NCBI RefSeq assembly: GCF_015711605.1
Contig: NZ_JABTEZ010000001.1
Coordinates: 1,888,001 to 1,952,000, forward strand
Direction: 5' to 3'
DNA: 64,000 nt
DNA from: Planomonospora sp. ID67723
GTDB taxonomy: Bacteria; Actinomycetota; Actinomycetes; Streptosporangiales; Streptosporangiaceae
Of the stretch, positions 29,982 through 38,272 are shown piece by piece (position 1 is the first letter of the stretch; each line of letters begins with the position of its first letter). Under the pieces are notes generated by a model, which saw only the letters and a list, made by a program, of their open reading frames with translations, was not told the origin of the DNA and made no database searches. The position numbers and the translations under genes are program-made.

Positions 29982-30036
29982 CATTAAATGCATCGTCATT
30001 AAATGCTTTTGCATTAGATGCGCTTGCATGTATTGT
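29982..30036 (+). promoter_or_regulatory. MarR operator cluster and MFS promoter
   Basis: Direct repeats CATTAAATGC at 29982-29991 and 29997-30006, plus an inverted pair AATGC-TTTT-GCATT at 30002-30015. A promoter overlaps: TTGCAT at 30009-30014, 16-base spacer, TATTGT at 30031-30036, giving an almost leaderless MFS message (ATG 30045). This arrangement is what a local MarR repressor would use. Confidence 0.55.
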
Positions 30037-30044
30037 CGGGCGAC

Positions 30045-31466
30045 ATGATCTCCTCGACACACGACGAGCGCTGGGACGCCCGGCTGTGGGCCGCGCTCGC
30101 AGTTCTCTGCGCAGTTGTCTTCCTCGACGCCTTGGACGTCTCGATGGTGGGCGTCGCCCTCCCGTCCATCCAGTCGGATCTCGGCCTGTCCACTTCCTCC
30201 CTGCAGTGGGTGGTCAGCGGCTACGTGCTCGGATACGGCGGTCTGCTGCTTCTCGGGGGCCGGACCGCCGACCTGCTCGGCCGGCGCAGGGTCTTCCTGG
30301 TCGCGCTGGCGGTCTTCGCCGTGGCCTCCCTGCTCGGCGGACTGGTCGACAACGGCGCCCTGCTGATCGCGGCCCGGTTCGTCAAGGGCATCAGCGCCGC
30401 TTTCACCGCTCCCGCCGCCCTGTCCATCATCACCACGACCTTCGCCGAGGGCCCGGCCCGCAACCGGGCCCTCAGCATCTTCACCGCCTCCGGCGCCAGC
30501 GGCTTCTCCCTCGGCCTGGTCATCTCCGGCCTGCTGACCGAGCTCGGCTGGCGCTGGACGTTCCTCATGCCCGTCCCCGTCGCGGTCATCGCCCTGGTCG
30601 CGTCCCTGAAGTTCCTGCCCAAGCAGCACGAGGAACGGGCCGAGGGCGGCTACGACCTCATCGGCGCCGTGACGATCACCGCCTCGATGCTGCTGCTGGT
30701 GTACGCCGTGGTGGAGGCTCCCGAGGCGGGCTGGGGCTCGGCCCGGACCATCGGCTCCCTGCTCGCCGCCGCCGCCCTGCTGGCCGTCTTCGTCGTGGCC
30801 GAACGGAGGGTCAGGCACCCGCTGGTACGGCTCGGCATCCTGCGCTCCGGCCCTCTCGTCCGGGCCAACCTCGGGCTGGTGATCCTGTTCGGCTCCTACG
30901 TCGGCTTCCAGTTCGTCGCCATGCAGTACTTCCAGAACTTCCTGCACTGGTCCGCGCTGGAGACCGCCCTGGCCTTCCTGCCGGCCGGGCTGCTGGTCGC
31001 CGTCACCTCCACGAAGATGGGCGGCCTGGCCGACCGCTTCGGCACCGCCCGGCTCATCGTGATCGGCTCGGCGGCCCTGGCCGGGGGATACGCCTTCTTC
31101 CTCCGCGTCGACGCGGACCCCGACCTGACCACGCTGGTCATCCCGGGCATGATCCTGCTGGGCATCGCCTTCGCCCTGTCCTTCCCCTCGCTCAACATCC
31201 AGGCCACCAACGGCGTCGCCGACGACGAGCAGGGGCTGGCCTCCGGCCTGCTCAACACCTCCGGCCAGGTCGGCGGCGCGGTCGTGCTGGCGATCGTGAC
31301 GGCGGTGCTGACCTCCAGCGCCGGCCCGGACCCGCTCAGCAGCTTCCGCGCCTCGATCACGGTCTCCGTCATCCTCGGCCTGCTCGGCCTCGGGATCGCC
31401 CTCACCGGCCTGCGCGGAGCCCGTACGGCCGCCGCGGCGCGGGAGAAGGTCCTGGAGGCCGTCTGA
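30045..31466 (+). CDS. MFS transporter, DHA2 (EmrB/QacA) type
   Basis: 473 residues with about 14 predicted membrane helices. FLDALDVSMVGVALPSIQSD in the first helix and GGRTADLLGRRRVFL in the first loop mark the drug/proton antiporter family; SGLLTELGWRWTFLM lies at helix 6. It should export an antibiotic or toxic metabolite. I chose ATG 30045 (MISSTHDERW) since the upstream in-frame ATG at 30018 falls within the operator repeats. It is the second regulator/exporter pair in the window, the first being PadR/MFS at 8.7-10.8 kb. Confidence 0.92.
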   Translation: MISSTHDERWDARLWAALAVLCAVVFLDALDVSMVGVALPSIQSDLGLSTSSLQWVVSGYVLGYGGLLLLGGRTADLLGRRRVFLVALAVFAVASLLGGLVDNGALLIAARFVKGISAAFTAPAALSIITTTFAEGPARNRALSIFTASGASGFSLGLVISGLLTELGWRWTFLMPVPVAVIALVASLKFLPKQHEERAEGGYDLIGAVTITASMLLLVYAVVEAPEAGWGSARTIGSLLAAAALLAVFVVAERRVRHPLVRLGILRSGPLVRANLGLVILFGSYVGFQFVAMQYFQNFLHWSALETALAFLPAGLLVAVTSTKMGGLADRFGTARLIVIGSAALAGGYAFFLRVDADPDLTTLVIPGMILLGIAFALSFPSLNIQATNGVADDEQGLASGLLNTSGQVGGAVVLAIVTAVLTSSAGPDPLSSFRASITVSVILGLLGLGIALTGLRGARTAAAAREKVLEAV

Positions 31467-31478
31467 GGACGTCCGTGC

Positions 31479-31507
31479 CCGCCGCGGAGATCCGGGATCC
31501 GCGGCGG
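31479..31507 (+). terminator. terminator of the MFS gene
   Basis: A 10-bp perfect stem (CCGCCGCGGA at 31479-31488, TCCGCGGCGG at 31498-31507) with a nine-base loop, 12 bases after the MFS stop. No T-tract. The rest of the gap to 31672 is GC-rich with more inverted sequence and no gene. Confidence 0.55.
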
Positions 31508-31672
31508 ACACGGGCCCGCCGCCGTGGGGGAACGGGGTCCCCGCGGCGGCGGTTCCGCGTTCCGGGAGGGCCGGCGCCACGGGTGCCGAGCCGTACCAGA
31601 GCGGCGGTCCCACGTCCCGGGAACGTCACTCCCGGGTACCGGGATGACCACCTCCGGACACGCGGATGTGGC

Positions 31673-31699
31673 TGAACCTTTCCTGGGTATTGGACGTCC
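31673..31699 (+). promoter_or_regulatory. ECF-sigma-like promoter before the AMIN-like lipoprotein
   Basis: TGAACC at 31673-31678, a 16-base spacer, and CGTCC at 31695-31699. The AAC motif at -35 and CGTC at -10 with 16 bases between them fit the general ECF sigma factor consensus. The lipoprotein ATG follows 20 bases later with a strong ribosome site. Confidence 0.45.
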
Positions 31700-31718
31700 T
31701 ACCAGGCAGGAGGCCCAC

Positions 31719-32384
31719 ATGAACCGTTCCCGCGTCGCCCTCGCACTCGTTCCCCTCGCGCTGCTGGCCGGCTGCGGCGACCCGGCCACCCGGGCCACCG
31801 CCTCTCCCGCCCCGTCCGCCACGGCTCCCTCCGCGGCCCCGTCCACTACGGCCCCGTCCACTACGGCCACGGCCGCCGGGACGGCCACCCCTGCGCCGGA
31901 CGGCTCCTCCACGCCGGAGCCGCCGCCGTCGCCCGGGCCGAACGAGCTGGCGCCGCCGACGGGCACCAATGAGGTCGAAGTCGAGCGGAGCCCCGCCGCA
32001 CCGCCGATCGTCACCGGGACGCGCTTCGCCGAGCACCGGGGGTTCGACCGGGTGGTGGTCGACTTCAAGGGTGATCTGCCCGGGTACCGAGTGGAATGGG
32101 TGCCCGAGCTCGTCCAGGACGGGTCCGGCGAGCCGATCGACGTCAAGGGCGGGGCCTACCTGCAGGTGACGATCACCCCGGCCAACGCGCACACCGAGGC
32201 GGGCGCGCCGACCTGGACCGGCGGGCCGATCTTCCAGGCCGGGCTGGGCAACGTGCAGAACGTCGTCAAGACCGGTGACTTCGAGGCCGTGGTGGGAGTG
32301 GGCATCGTCCTGGACCACAAGGCGGGCTTCCGGGTCCTGGAGCAGAAGCAGCCGAACCGCCTGGTCATCGACGTGGCCCACTGA
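31719..32384 (+). CDS. AMIN-like domain lipoprotein
   Basis: 221 residues. Lipoprotein signal with LALLAGC (Cys19), then a 70-residue Ser/Thr/Pro/Ala linker, then a C-terminal globular domain (about 100-221). That domain starts VTGTRFAEHRGFDRVVVDFK and ends KQPNRLVIDVAH, the pattern of the actinobacterial AMIN-like domain, thought to bind cell-wall material. The ATG sits behind AGGCAGGAGG. The upstream ECF-type promoter suggests induction by envelope stress, an inference. The next gene, a cupin, starts 33 bases later. Confidence 0.87.
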   Translation: MNRSRVALALVPLALLAGCGDPATRATASPAPSATAPSAAPSTTAPSTTATAAGTATPAPDGSSTPEPPPSPGPNELAPPTGTNEVEVERSPAAPPIVTGTRFAEHRGFDRVVVDFKGDLPGYRVEWVPELVQDGSGEPIDVKGGAYLQVTITPANAHTEAGAPTWTGGPIFQAGLGNVQNVVKTGDFEAVVGVGIVLDHKAGFRVLEQKQPNRLVIDVAH

Positions 32385-32417
32385 GCGGCCCACGGAGGCC
32401 GGTGGCAAAATGGCCTG

Positions 32418-32771
32418 ATGGTACGGAAAATCGATAGTGCGACACGGATTCCGGTCCCCGGCGGCAAGGTCATCGACGAGTACGTCGGCCGGGTCAACAG
32501 CGGTGACGACCGGGTCTCGATCGCTCATATGACGGCCCCGGCCGGATGGGACGAGCCCGCCCAGGCGCCGGAGTTCGCCGAGTACACCCTGGTGCTGAGG
32601 GGCACGGTCCTCGTCGAGCACGACGGCGGTGTGACCGAGGTCCACGCCGGGCAGGCCATCGCGTGCGAGCCGGGGGAGAAGATCCGCTACAGCTGCGGGA
32701 CCGAGGGTGCGGAGTACGTCGCCGTCTGCCTGCCCGCCTTCTCCCCCGAGACGGTCAACCGCGACGAATAG
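32418..32771 (+). CDS. small cupin-domain protein
   Basis: 117 residues, a single conserved beta-barrel. PEFAEYTLVLRGTVLVEHDG matches cupin motif 1 with Glu in place of some His ligands, and GQAIACEPGEKIRYSC matches motif 2 of the barrel. Metal ligands are incomplete, so it may be a sensor or binding protein rather than an enzyme. No signal peptide. It stands between the AMIN-like lipoprotein and adenosine deaminase on the same strand; its role cannot be told from context. Confidence 0.82.
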   Translation: MVRKIDSATRIPVPGGKVIDEYVGRVNSGDDRVSIAHMTAPAGWDEPAQAPEFAEYTLVLRGTVLVEHDGGVTEVHAGQAIACEPGEKIRYSCGTEGAEYVAVCLPAFSPETVNRDE

Positions 32772-32835
32772 CCCGCGGGACTTTCGGCGGATCTTGCAAA
32801 ACCGCTGATCGGACCCTTGACATTAGGATGGCGAG

Positions 32836-33915
32836 ATGAGCCAGCTACCTACTCTCGAAGAGATCCGCCAGGCTCCGAAAGTCTTGCTCCACGATCACCT
32901 CGACGGTGGTCTGCGGCCCGAGACCATCGTCGACCTGGCCCGCGAGACCGGCTACGACCGGCTGCCCACGACCGACCCGGACGCCCTGAGGACCTGGTTC
33001 CAGGAGGCGTCCGACTCCGGTTCCCTGGAGCGCTACCTGGAGACGTTCGACCACACGGTCGGGGTCATGCAGACGCGCGAGTCGCTGGTCCGGGTCGCCG
33101 CCGAGTGCGCCGAGGACCTCGCGAACGACGGCGTGGTCTACGCCGAGGTGCGCTACGCGCCCGAGCAGCACACCTCCGCGGGGCTGAGCCTGGAGGAGGT
33201 CATCGAAGCCGTCCTGGAGGGGTTCAGGATCGGCTCGGAGGGCCGGGGCATCCGGGTGGGCACGCTGCTCACCGCCATGCGCCACCAGGCCAGGTCCATG
33301 GAGATCGCCGAGCTCGCGGTCCGCTACCGCGACGTCGGCGTGGCGGGGTTCGACATCGCCGGGGCCGAGGCGGGCTACCCGCCCACCCGTCACCTCGACG
33401 CGTTCGAGTACCTCCAGCGGGAGAACGCGCACTTCACCATCCACGCCGGTGAGGCCTTCGGCCTGCCGTCGATCTGGCAGGCGATCCAGTGGTGCGGCGC
33501 CGACCGGCTGGGCCACGGCGTCCGGATCATCGACGACATCACGGTGTCCGAGGACGGCGAGGCCAAGCTCGGCCGCCTGGCGGCCTACGTCCGCGACAAG
33601 CGCATCCCACTGGAGATGTGCCCGACCTCGAACCTGCAGACCGGGGCCGCGTCCTCCATCGCCGAGCACCCGATCGGCCTGCTCCGCCGCCTGAACTTCC
33701 GGGTGACGGTCAACACCGACAACCGGCTGATGAGCGGGACCACGGTCTCCGAGGAGTTCGCCAAGCTGTCGGAGGCGTTCGGGTACGGCTGGGACGACAT
33801 GCAGTGGTTCACGATCAACGCCATGAAGTCGGCGTTCCTGCCGTTCGACGACCGGCTCGCGCTCATCAACGGGGTCATCAAGCCCGGGTTCGCACGACTC
33901 AAGTGGCAGGCGTGA
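32836..33915 (+). CDS. add: adenosine deaminase
   Basis: Converts adenosine and deoxyadenosine to inosine and deoxyinosine. 359 residues, the usual bacterial size. Metal and catalytic motifs: [12 protein letters not shown] (two His ligands) at about residue 18, [10 protein letters not shown] (His ligand and catalytic Glu region), [11 protein letters not shown], and [10 protein letters not shown] with the Asp ligands. The ATG at 32836 has no strong ribosome site. It supplies inosine for the purine nucleoside phosphorylase at 38.3-39.1 kb. Its TGA overlaps the first GTG of a chain of small repeats. Confidence 0.96.
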   Translation: MSQLPTLEEIRQAPKVLLHDHLDGGLRPETIVDLARETGYDRLPTTDPDALRTWFQEASDSGSLERYLETFDHTVGVMQTRESLVRVAAECAEDLANDGVVYAEVRYAPEQHTSAGLSLEEVIEAVLEGFRIGSEGRGIRVGTLLTAMRHQARSMEIAELAVRYRDVGVAGFDIAGAEAGYPPTRHLDAFEYLQRENAHFTIHAGEAFGLPSIWQAIQWCGADRLGHGVRIIDDITVSEDGEAKLGRLAAYVRDKRIPLEMCPTSNLQTGAASSIAEHPIGLLRRLNFRVTVNTDNRLMSGTTVSEEFAKLSEAFGYGWDDMQWFTINAMKSAFLPFDDRLALINGVIKPGFARLKWQA

Positions 33916-33974
33916 GCGAGCGAGCCATGGGCACAGCAGCGGCGCGAGCGCGGCCGACGGAGGAGGCCACGTGA
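33912..33974 (+). CDS. micro-ORF 1 of the repeat chain (20 codons)
   Basis: GTG start overlapping the add stop in GTGA. Encodes [19 protein letters not shown] after the initiator. It is the shortest repeat copy, lacking nine bases found in the others. It ends in GGAGGAGGCCAC followed by the next GTG, so its last codons carry the next ribosome site. Whether the peptide matters is unknown; it may only transmit translation. Confidence 0.4.
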   Translation: MSERAMGTAAARARPTEEAT

Positions 33975-34042
33975 GCGAGCGGAGCGAGCGAGCCATGGGC
34001 ACAGCAGCGGCGCGAGCGCGGCCGACGGAGGAGGTCACGTGA
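33971..34042 (+). CDS. micro-ORF 2 of the repeat chain (23 codons)
   Basis: GTG start behind GGAGGAGG, overlapping the stop of micro-ORF 1 in GTGA. The peptide is [20 protein letters not shown] plus VT after the initiator. It is very basic and Ala-rich. Its stop overlaps the next GTG in the same way. Confidence 0.4.
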   Translation: MSERSERAMGTAAARARPTEEVT

Positions 34043-34110
34043 GCGAGCGGAGCGAGCGAGCCATGGGCACAGCAGCGGCGCGAGCGCGGCCGACGGAGGA
34101 GGTCACGTGA
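34039..34110 (+). CDS. micro-ORF 3 of the repeat chain (23 codons)
   Basis: Identical in sequence to micro-ORF 2. Its TGA at 34108-34110 overlaps the GTG of the PH-domain gene at 34107, so ribosomes could pass from add through three micro-ORFs into that gene by termination-reinitiation. Confidence 0.4.
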   Translation: MSERSERAMGTAAARARPTEEVT

Positions 34111-34775
34111 GCGGGCCGATGAGACAGGTGTTCCGGTCGAAGCTCGCGCTGATCCTGGGCTGGGTCTGGATGGCGTTCGCCGCGGCCAACGCCGTCGACC
34201 TGGTCGTCCGCTACAGCGGGCCGTCCTCGCTGGTGGCGGGGGCGGTGCTGGGGGCGTTGACGGCGCTGGTCTTCGTCACCTGCCTGCGCCCGGCGGTCGT
34301 CCTCACCGAGGACGGCGTGCTGGTGCGCAACCCGCTCAGGAACGTCTTCGTCCCGTGGACGGGCATAGACGACGTCACGGTCTCCCACGCGATCACGATC
34401 TCCTCCGGGGACCGGGTCGTCCGCTGCTGGACGCCGCAGACCACGGCCCGGGAACGGGCGTCGGCCACGCGGCGGGGGGAGCCCGCCGCCCCGGGGAGGG
34501 GGCGCTTCGCGACCGAGCCGGCGCGCACCAAGGGGGAGCAGGCCGCGGCCGAGGCGCTGGCGGGCAGGACCCACGCCGACTGGGTGGCCGAGCAGATCAC
34601 CGAGCGGGCCGGAGCCGCCAGGCAGGCCGGAGCCGCCGAGCCCGGGAGCACAGAGGCCCGGGCCGCAGAGGCCGGGACCGTGTCCGGGGGGATGCAGGTC
34701 GGCTGGGCCCTCAGCGCGCTGGCCGCGCTCGGCGTCGCGCTCGTCTTGGTGGCGGCGGCCGTCGTCGTCTCCTGA
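34107..34775 (+). CDS. membrane protein with bacterial PH-like domain
   Basis: 222 residues. Two membrane helices near the N-terminus (about 12-28 and 38-58), a short PH-like beta domain (about 60-110: PAVVLTEDGVLVRNPLRNVF then VPWTGIDDVTVSHAITISSG), a long charged Ala/Glu/Arg-rich helix (110-190), and a last membrane helix (VGWALSALAALGVALVLVAA). Actinobacterial proteins of this kind have no settled function. The GTG start has the GGAGGAGGTCAC site at the end of the third repeat, suggesting that the repeats arose by duplication of this gene's own translation start. Confidence 0.82.
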   Translation: MSGPMRQVFRSKLALILGWVWMAFAAANAVDLVVRYSGPSSLVAGAVLGALTALVFVTCLRPAVVLTEDGVLVRNPLRNVFVPWTGIDDVTVSHAITISSGDRVVRCWTPQTTARERASATRRGEPAAPGRGRFATEPARTKGEQAAAEALAGRTHADWVAEQITERAGAARQAGAAEPGSTEARAAEAGTVSGGMQVGWALSALAALGVALVLVAAAVVVS

Positions 34776-34808
34776 CGGGCCGCCGGGGCGCCCTGCGGAC
34801 GCCGGGCG

Positions 34809-34840
34809 CCCGGGAGAGTCCGGGGATCAGCTCTCCCGGG
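34809..34840. terminator. hairpin between the convergent PH-domain and ATPase genes
   Basis: CCCGGGAGAG at 34809-34818 pairs with CTCTCCCGGG at 34831-34840 across a 12-base loop; flanking GCG/CGC bases extend the stem. It overlaps the stop of the ATPase gene and can serve both strands. Confidence 0.55.
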
Positions 34841-36248
34841 GGCGCCAGGCGTTCACCAGGTCCTCGGGAGTGACGAGGGTGACCTCCGCTGTGGCCGTGC
34901 CGCTCCGCGAGACGGCCAGCAGCGGGACGTCGGCGCCCGCACCGGGCAGTTTGGAGCGGCGGACGATGAGCTCGCTCAGGTCGCGCCGGTCGAACGGCCG
35001 CTCCTCCAGCCAGGTGATCGAGCCGACCAGCGTGATCCGCTCGCCGACCGGCCCGCGGTCCGTTCCCACGACGTCGATCTCCGGGTCACCGGTGCGGGTC
35101 CAGTAGCCGCCGATCGCGCCGGCCTTCGCCGGGAGTCCCTCCATCCGCCGGAGGGACTCCCGGACCAGTGGCGCCACGGCCGCGCTCCGCCACGGGGCCC
35201 ACGAGCGGAGCAGACGCGCGAGGGTGAGGTCGCCCCGGCCCCGCTCGATCTCAGGGAGCCGGGGGCCGACGAAGGACAGCCAGAACCCCAGGTGCGTGCC
35301 GGCGACGCGGTAGCGGGTCTCGCGGGACGGCCGGGTGGCGAGCGGGAGGTCCGCGGAGACCAGCCGTTTCTCCACGAGGAGCTGCAGGGCGCGGTTGAGC
35401 GAGGCCCGGGGGACCTCCGGCACCGCACGGCCGATCGACGAGTGGGTGCGCAGGCCCGAGCCGACGGCGTTCAGGACGGCGCGCGCCTGCGCGTCCGGCG
35501 CCAGCTCGGAGGCGAGGATGCGCTCGCCGGTCACCACCAGGGCCGAGGCGGGGTCGGCCAGGGCCTGGCGGAGGTACTGCCGGACGCCGAGCCCCCGCGG
35601 CCATCTCGCGCAGATCATCGGCAGGCCGCCGGAGACCAGGTGGGCGTCGACGGCCTCGGCCGCGGGCAGTTCCAGGGCCGCCGCGAGGTCGGCGGGAGTG
35701 AGGGGGTGGACCGCCATCTCGACCGCCCGCATGTAGAAGGGCCTGCCCGGCTGGTTGACCGCCTCCATTACCGCCGGATCCGAGCCGATGAGGACGAGCA
35801 TCACGGGGCGGCGTGACAGTTCCCGGGCGAACGCCACCTGCAGCGTGCTCTCAAGACCGGGGTCGCCCTCCAGCAGGAGGGGAAGCCCGTCCAGGACGAT
35901 GACACTCGGCGTGTCCTGCGGAACGGCGGTCGCCACGATCCCCAGCGCCTCCTCCCACGACCCGGCGGAGCGCCCGGCCAGGGACGGGGCACCGGGGAGA
36001 TCGGAGGCGGCCGCCGCGGAGAGGAACTCCCGGACCTGCCGGTCGGGGGTTCCCCGGGCGACCGAGTAGAAGACGCACGGCACTCCCGAACGCCTGACGA
36101 ACTCCTCCACCAGCCTGGACTTGCCGACCCGGCGGCTTCCCCGGATCAGGACCGCCCGCCCCGGCCTCCCGGCCCGGCCGCCCTCCACCTTGGCCAGGAC
36201 TCGCTGGAGTTTTCCCAGTTCAGAGGCCTTCTCGATGAAGCGGTCCAT
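34827..36248 (-). CDS. AAA-type ATPase of the archaeal ATPase_2 / DUF234 kind
   Basis: 473 residues. N-terminal P-loop domain (about 1-220): Walker A IRGSRRVGKSRLVEEF near residue 35, Walker B VIVLDGLPLLLEGD, and a sensor-like LIGSDPAVMEAV. A winged-helix middle part (about 255-320) and a C-terminal nuclease-like domain follow; the latter contains GDPEIDVVGTDRG and ITLVGSITWLEE, the D-ExK-like pattern of DUF234. Such STAND-like proteins are widespread and often linked to defence or mobile regions, but no function is established. A 9-bp palindrome lies ten bases before the ATG, hinting at tight control. Confidence 0.82.
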   Translation of the reverse strand: MDRFIEKASELGKLQRVLAKVEGGRAGRPGRAVLIRGSRRVGKSRLVEEFVRRSGVPCVFYSVARGTPDRQVREFLSAAAASDLPGAPSLAGRSAGSWEEALGIVATAVPQDTPSVIVLDGLPLLLEGDPGLESTLQVAFARELSRRPVMLVLIGSDPAVMEAVNQPGRPFYMRAVEMAVHPLTPADLAAALELPAAEAVDAHLVSGGLPMICARWPRGLGVRQYLRQALADPASALVVTGERILASELAPDAQARAVLNAVGSGLRTHSSIGRAVPEVPRASLNRALQLLVEKRLVSADLPLATRPSRETRYRVAGTHLGFWLSFVGPRLPEIERGRGDLTLARLLRSWAPWRSAAVAPLVRESLRRMEGLPAKAGAIGGYWTRTGDPEIDVVGTDRGPVGERITLVGSITWLEERPFDRRDLSELIVRRSKLPGAGADVPLLAVSRSGTATAEVTLVTPEDLVNAWRPRES

Positions 36249-36257
36249 TCCCCTCCA

Positions 36258-36279
36258 AGAGTCTCAGTTGTGAGACTCT
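36258..36279. promoter_or_regulatory. perfect 9-bp inverted repeat before the ATPase gene
   Basis: AGAGTCTCA at 36258-36266 and TGAGACTCT at 36271-36279 with a four-base spacer GTTG. Being 10 bases upstream of the ATPase start codon, it could be an operator or a translational hairpin. A short echo (CTCTCAG) follows directly. Confidence 0.5.
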
Positions 36280-36327
36280 CAGCCAGGAGACCATCAGCGG
36301 TGAAACCCTCTCCGTCGGTTTGCCCAT

Positions 36328-36359
36328 GGTTGAGGCAATCATCGGTTGAGGCAATCATC
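36328..36359. repeat. 16-bp tandem duplication
   Basis: GGTTGAGGCAATCATC occurs twice head-to-tail at 36328-36343 and 36344-36359, in the gap between the phosphosugar mutase and the ATPase gene. It is AT-richer than its surroundings. It may be a binding site pair or a slippage product. Confidence 0.7.
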
Positions 36360-36519
36360 GCCGGTCCTCCCGGCCGCGATCCCCGCGCGGGGTCGTCGCT
36401 CCTGGGCTGGGGAGGCCGCCAGGGGACGTCCTGCAGGGACGGCCGGACCGCGAGGAGAAGGCGCCCGTGCCGGAGGTCACCGGGATCGGCCCGGTACGGC
36501 TGGTGCGTCCCCGCGGTTC

Positions 36520-38208
36520 CTACAGGCTCTCCAGGTTCAGCAGGGCCGCGAGGTCCAGCTTCAGGGCGGACAGGTCCTCCGCGGCCCGCGTCCGCGCGTC
36601 GGCGACCTCCTCGGTCACCGGGACCACGACCTCCAGGTAGCACTTGAGCTTGGGCTCCGTGCCCGAGGGCCGGACCACGACCCGGGTGCCACCGGAGAGC
36701 AGGTAGCGCAGGCCGTCGGTGGGCGGGAGGCCTCCGGCGCCCAGGCTCAGGTCCTCGGCCGACTCGACCTTGCGCCCGCCCAGCTCCACCGGCGGGGTGG
36801 CGCGCAGCCGGGCCATGGCGCCGGTGATCAGCGACAGGTCGCTCACCCGGACCGAGAGCTGGGAGGTGGCGTGCAGGCCGTACCGGCGGGCCTGGTCGTC
36901 CAGGAGGTCCAGCAGGGTCCGGCCGTCCCGCCTGGCCTGGGCGGCGATCCCCGCGACGGTCAGGGCCGCGCCGATGCCGTCCTTGTCGTGCACGGGCAGG
37001 CCGGTGTCGGAGCCGACGCTGTAGCCCAGCGCCTCCTCGTAGCCGAAGACCAGGCCGCTGCCGCCGCCCTGCCGCCCGGAACCGTCCGCGTCGCCCGAGC
37101 CGGCCTTCATGATCCACTTGAAGCCGGTGAGGGTCTCGGCGTAGCGCACGCCGTACTCCGCGGCGATCTTGCCGAGCAGGGACGACGAGACGATGGTGGT
37201 GGCCACCAGCCGGTCGCCGGAGGTCTGCCGGATGACGTGCTCGCCCAGCAGGGCGCCGGCCTCGTCGCCGGTGAGCATCCGGTGACCGCCGCCGGGCAGG
37301 GGCACGCCCACCGCGCAGCGGTCGGCGTCCGGGTCGTTGGCCAGCACGAGGTCCGCGCCGATGCGCCCGGCCAGCTCCAGCGCGAGGTCCATCGCGCCGG
37401 GCTCCTCCGGGTTGGGGAAGGCGACGGTCGGGAAGTCGGGGTCCGGGTCGGCCTGGGCCTCCACCGAGACCGGGCTCTCGAACCCGGCGGCGAGGAAGGC
37501 GGAGGTGAGGGTGAGGCCGCCGACGCCGTGCAGGGGGGTGTAGACCACCCGCAGGTCGCGGGCGTCGCCGAGCGGCAGCAGGGTCACCGCGTCCAGGTAG
37601 GCGGCGACGATCTCCTCGCCCAGGTCGGTCCAGGCGGGGTCCTCCGGCGAGCCGAGGGGCAACTCGGAGACCGGGCCCGTGGCGTCTATGGCGGCGGAGA
37701 TCTCCGCGTCGATCGGGGGCACGATCTGGGAGCCGTCGCCCCAGTAGACCTTGTAGCCGTTGTCGCGGGGCGGGTTGTGACTGGCGGTGACGGTCACGCC
37801 CGCGTCGGCACCGAGGTGGCGCACGGCGAAGGCCAGCACGGGGGTGGGCAGCGGCGCGGGGAGCAGCGATGCCTGGAGCCCCGCGCCGGTGAGCACGGCG
37901 GCGGTGTCGCGGGCGAAGACGTCGGAGTTGTGCCGGGCGTCGTAGCCGATGACGACGTGCCGGTCGGGGCCGAGGACGGCGGCCAGGCCGGCGGCGGCGC
38001 GCATGACGGTGACCCGGTTCATCCGGTTGGGGCCGGCGCCCAGCTCGCCGCGGAGCCCGGCGGTGCCGAACTCCAGCTTGGCCTGGAACCGGTCGCGCAG
38101 CGCCGCCTCGTCGCCGCTGGAAAGGAGTGCCTCCAGCTCGGCCCGGGTCTCCGGGTCCGGGTCCTGGGCCAGCCAGGCCTGTGCCAGCCGTACGAGATCG
38201 CTGCTCAT
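36520..38208 (-). CDS. phosphosugar mutase (phosphomanno-/phosphopentomutase type)
   Basis: 562 residues, the long alpha-D-phosphohexomutase form. The N-terminus has FGTAGLRGELGAGPNRMNRV, the active site is VTVTASHNPPRDNGYKVYWG with the phosphorylated Ser, the metal loop is NDPDADRCAVG, and the phosphate-binding loop near the end is VVRPSGTEPKLKCYLEV. Its nearest neighbours are nucleoside-salvage genes (punA directly upstream, add 3 kb away). A phosphopentomutase role turning ribose-1-phosphate into ribose-5-phosphate is therefore plausible, though the homologue is usually labelled phosphomannomutase. Confidence 0.9.
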   Translation of the reverse strand: MSSDLVRLAQAWLAQDPDPETRAELEALLSSGDEAALRDRFQAKLEFGTAGLRGELGAGPNRMNRVTVMRAAAGLAAVLGPDRHVVIGYDARHNSDVFARDTAAVLTGAGLQASLLPAPLPTPVLAFAVRHLGADAGVTVTASHNPPRDNGYKVYWGDGSQIVPPIDAEISAAIDATGPVSELPLGSPEDPAWTDLGEEIVAAYLDAVTLLPLGDARDLRVVYTPLHGVGGLTLTSAFLAAGFESPVSVEAQADPDPDFPTVAFPNPEEPGAMDLALELAGRIGADLVLANDPDADRCAVGVPLPGGGHRMLTGDEAGALLGEHVIRQTSGDRLVATTIVSSSLLGKIAAEYGVRYAETLTGFKWIMKAGSGDADGSGRQGGGSGLVFGYEEALGYSVGSDTGLPVHDKDGIGAALTVAGIAAQARRDGRTLLDLLDDQARRYGLHATSQLSVRVSDLSLITGAMARLRATPPVELGGRKVESAEDLSLGAGGLPPTDGLRYLLSGGTRVVVRPSGTEPKLKCYLEVVVPVTEEVADARTRAAEDLSALKLDLAALLNLESL

Positions 38209-38272
38209 CCGTCACCTCACGCTCCGGGCGGGGGACCCGCGCCCCCGCCGGTTGTCCCTGGGGCCCGATCGA

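Larger units (their letters stand above)
33912..34106 (+). repeat. three tandem repeats of 59, 68 and 68 bp between add and the PH-domain gene
   Basis: Copies at 33912-33970 (59 bp), 33971-34038 (68 bp) and 34039-34106 (68 bp), almost identical. Each begins GTGAGCGAGCG and ends GGAGGAGGTCAC (GGAGGAGGCCAC in the first), so each supplies a ribosome site for the GTG that follows. Each copy is a micro-ORF whose TGA overlaps the next GTG by four bases. From memory, related SERSER-type intergenic repeats are common in actinomycete genomes. Confidence 0.9.

Noticed and set aside
33912-34106. CRISPR-like array
   Set aside because: Units are directly joined without unique spacers and carry ribosome sites and start codons; there are no cas genes.
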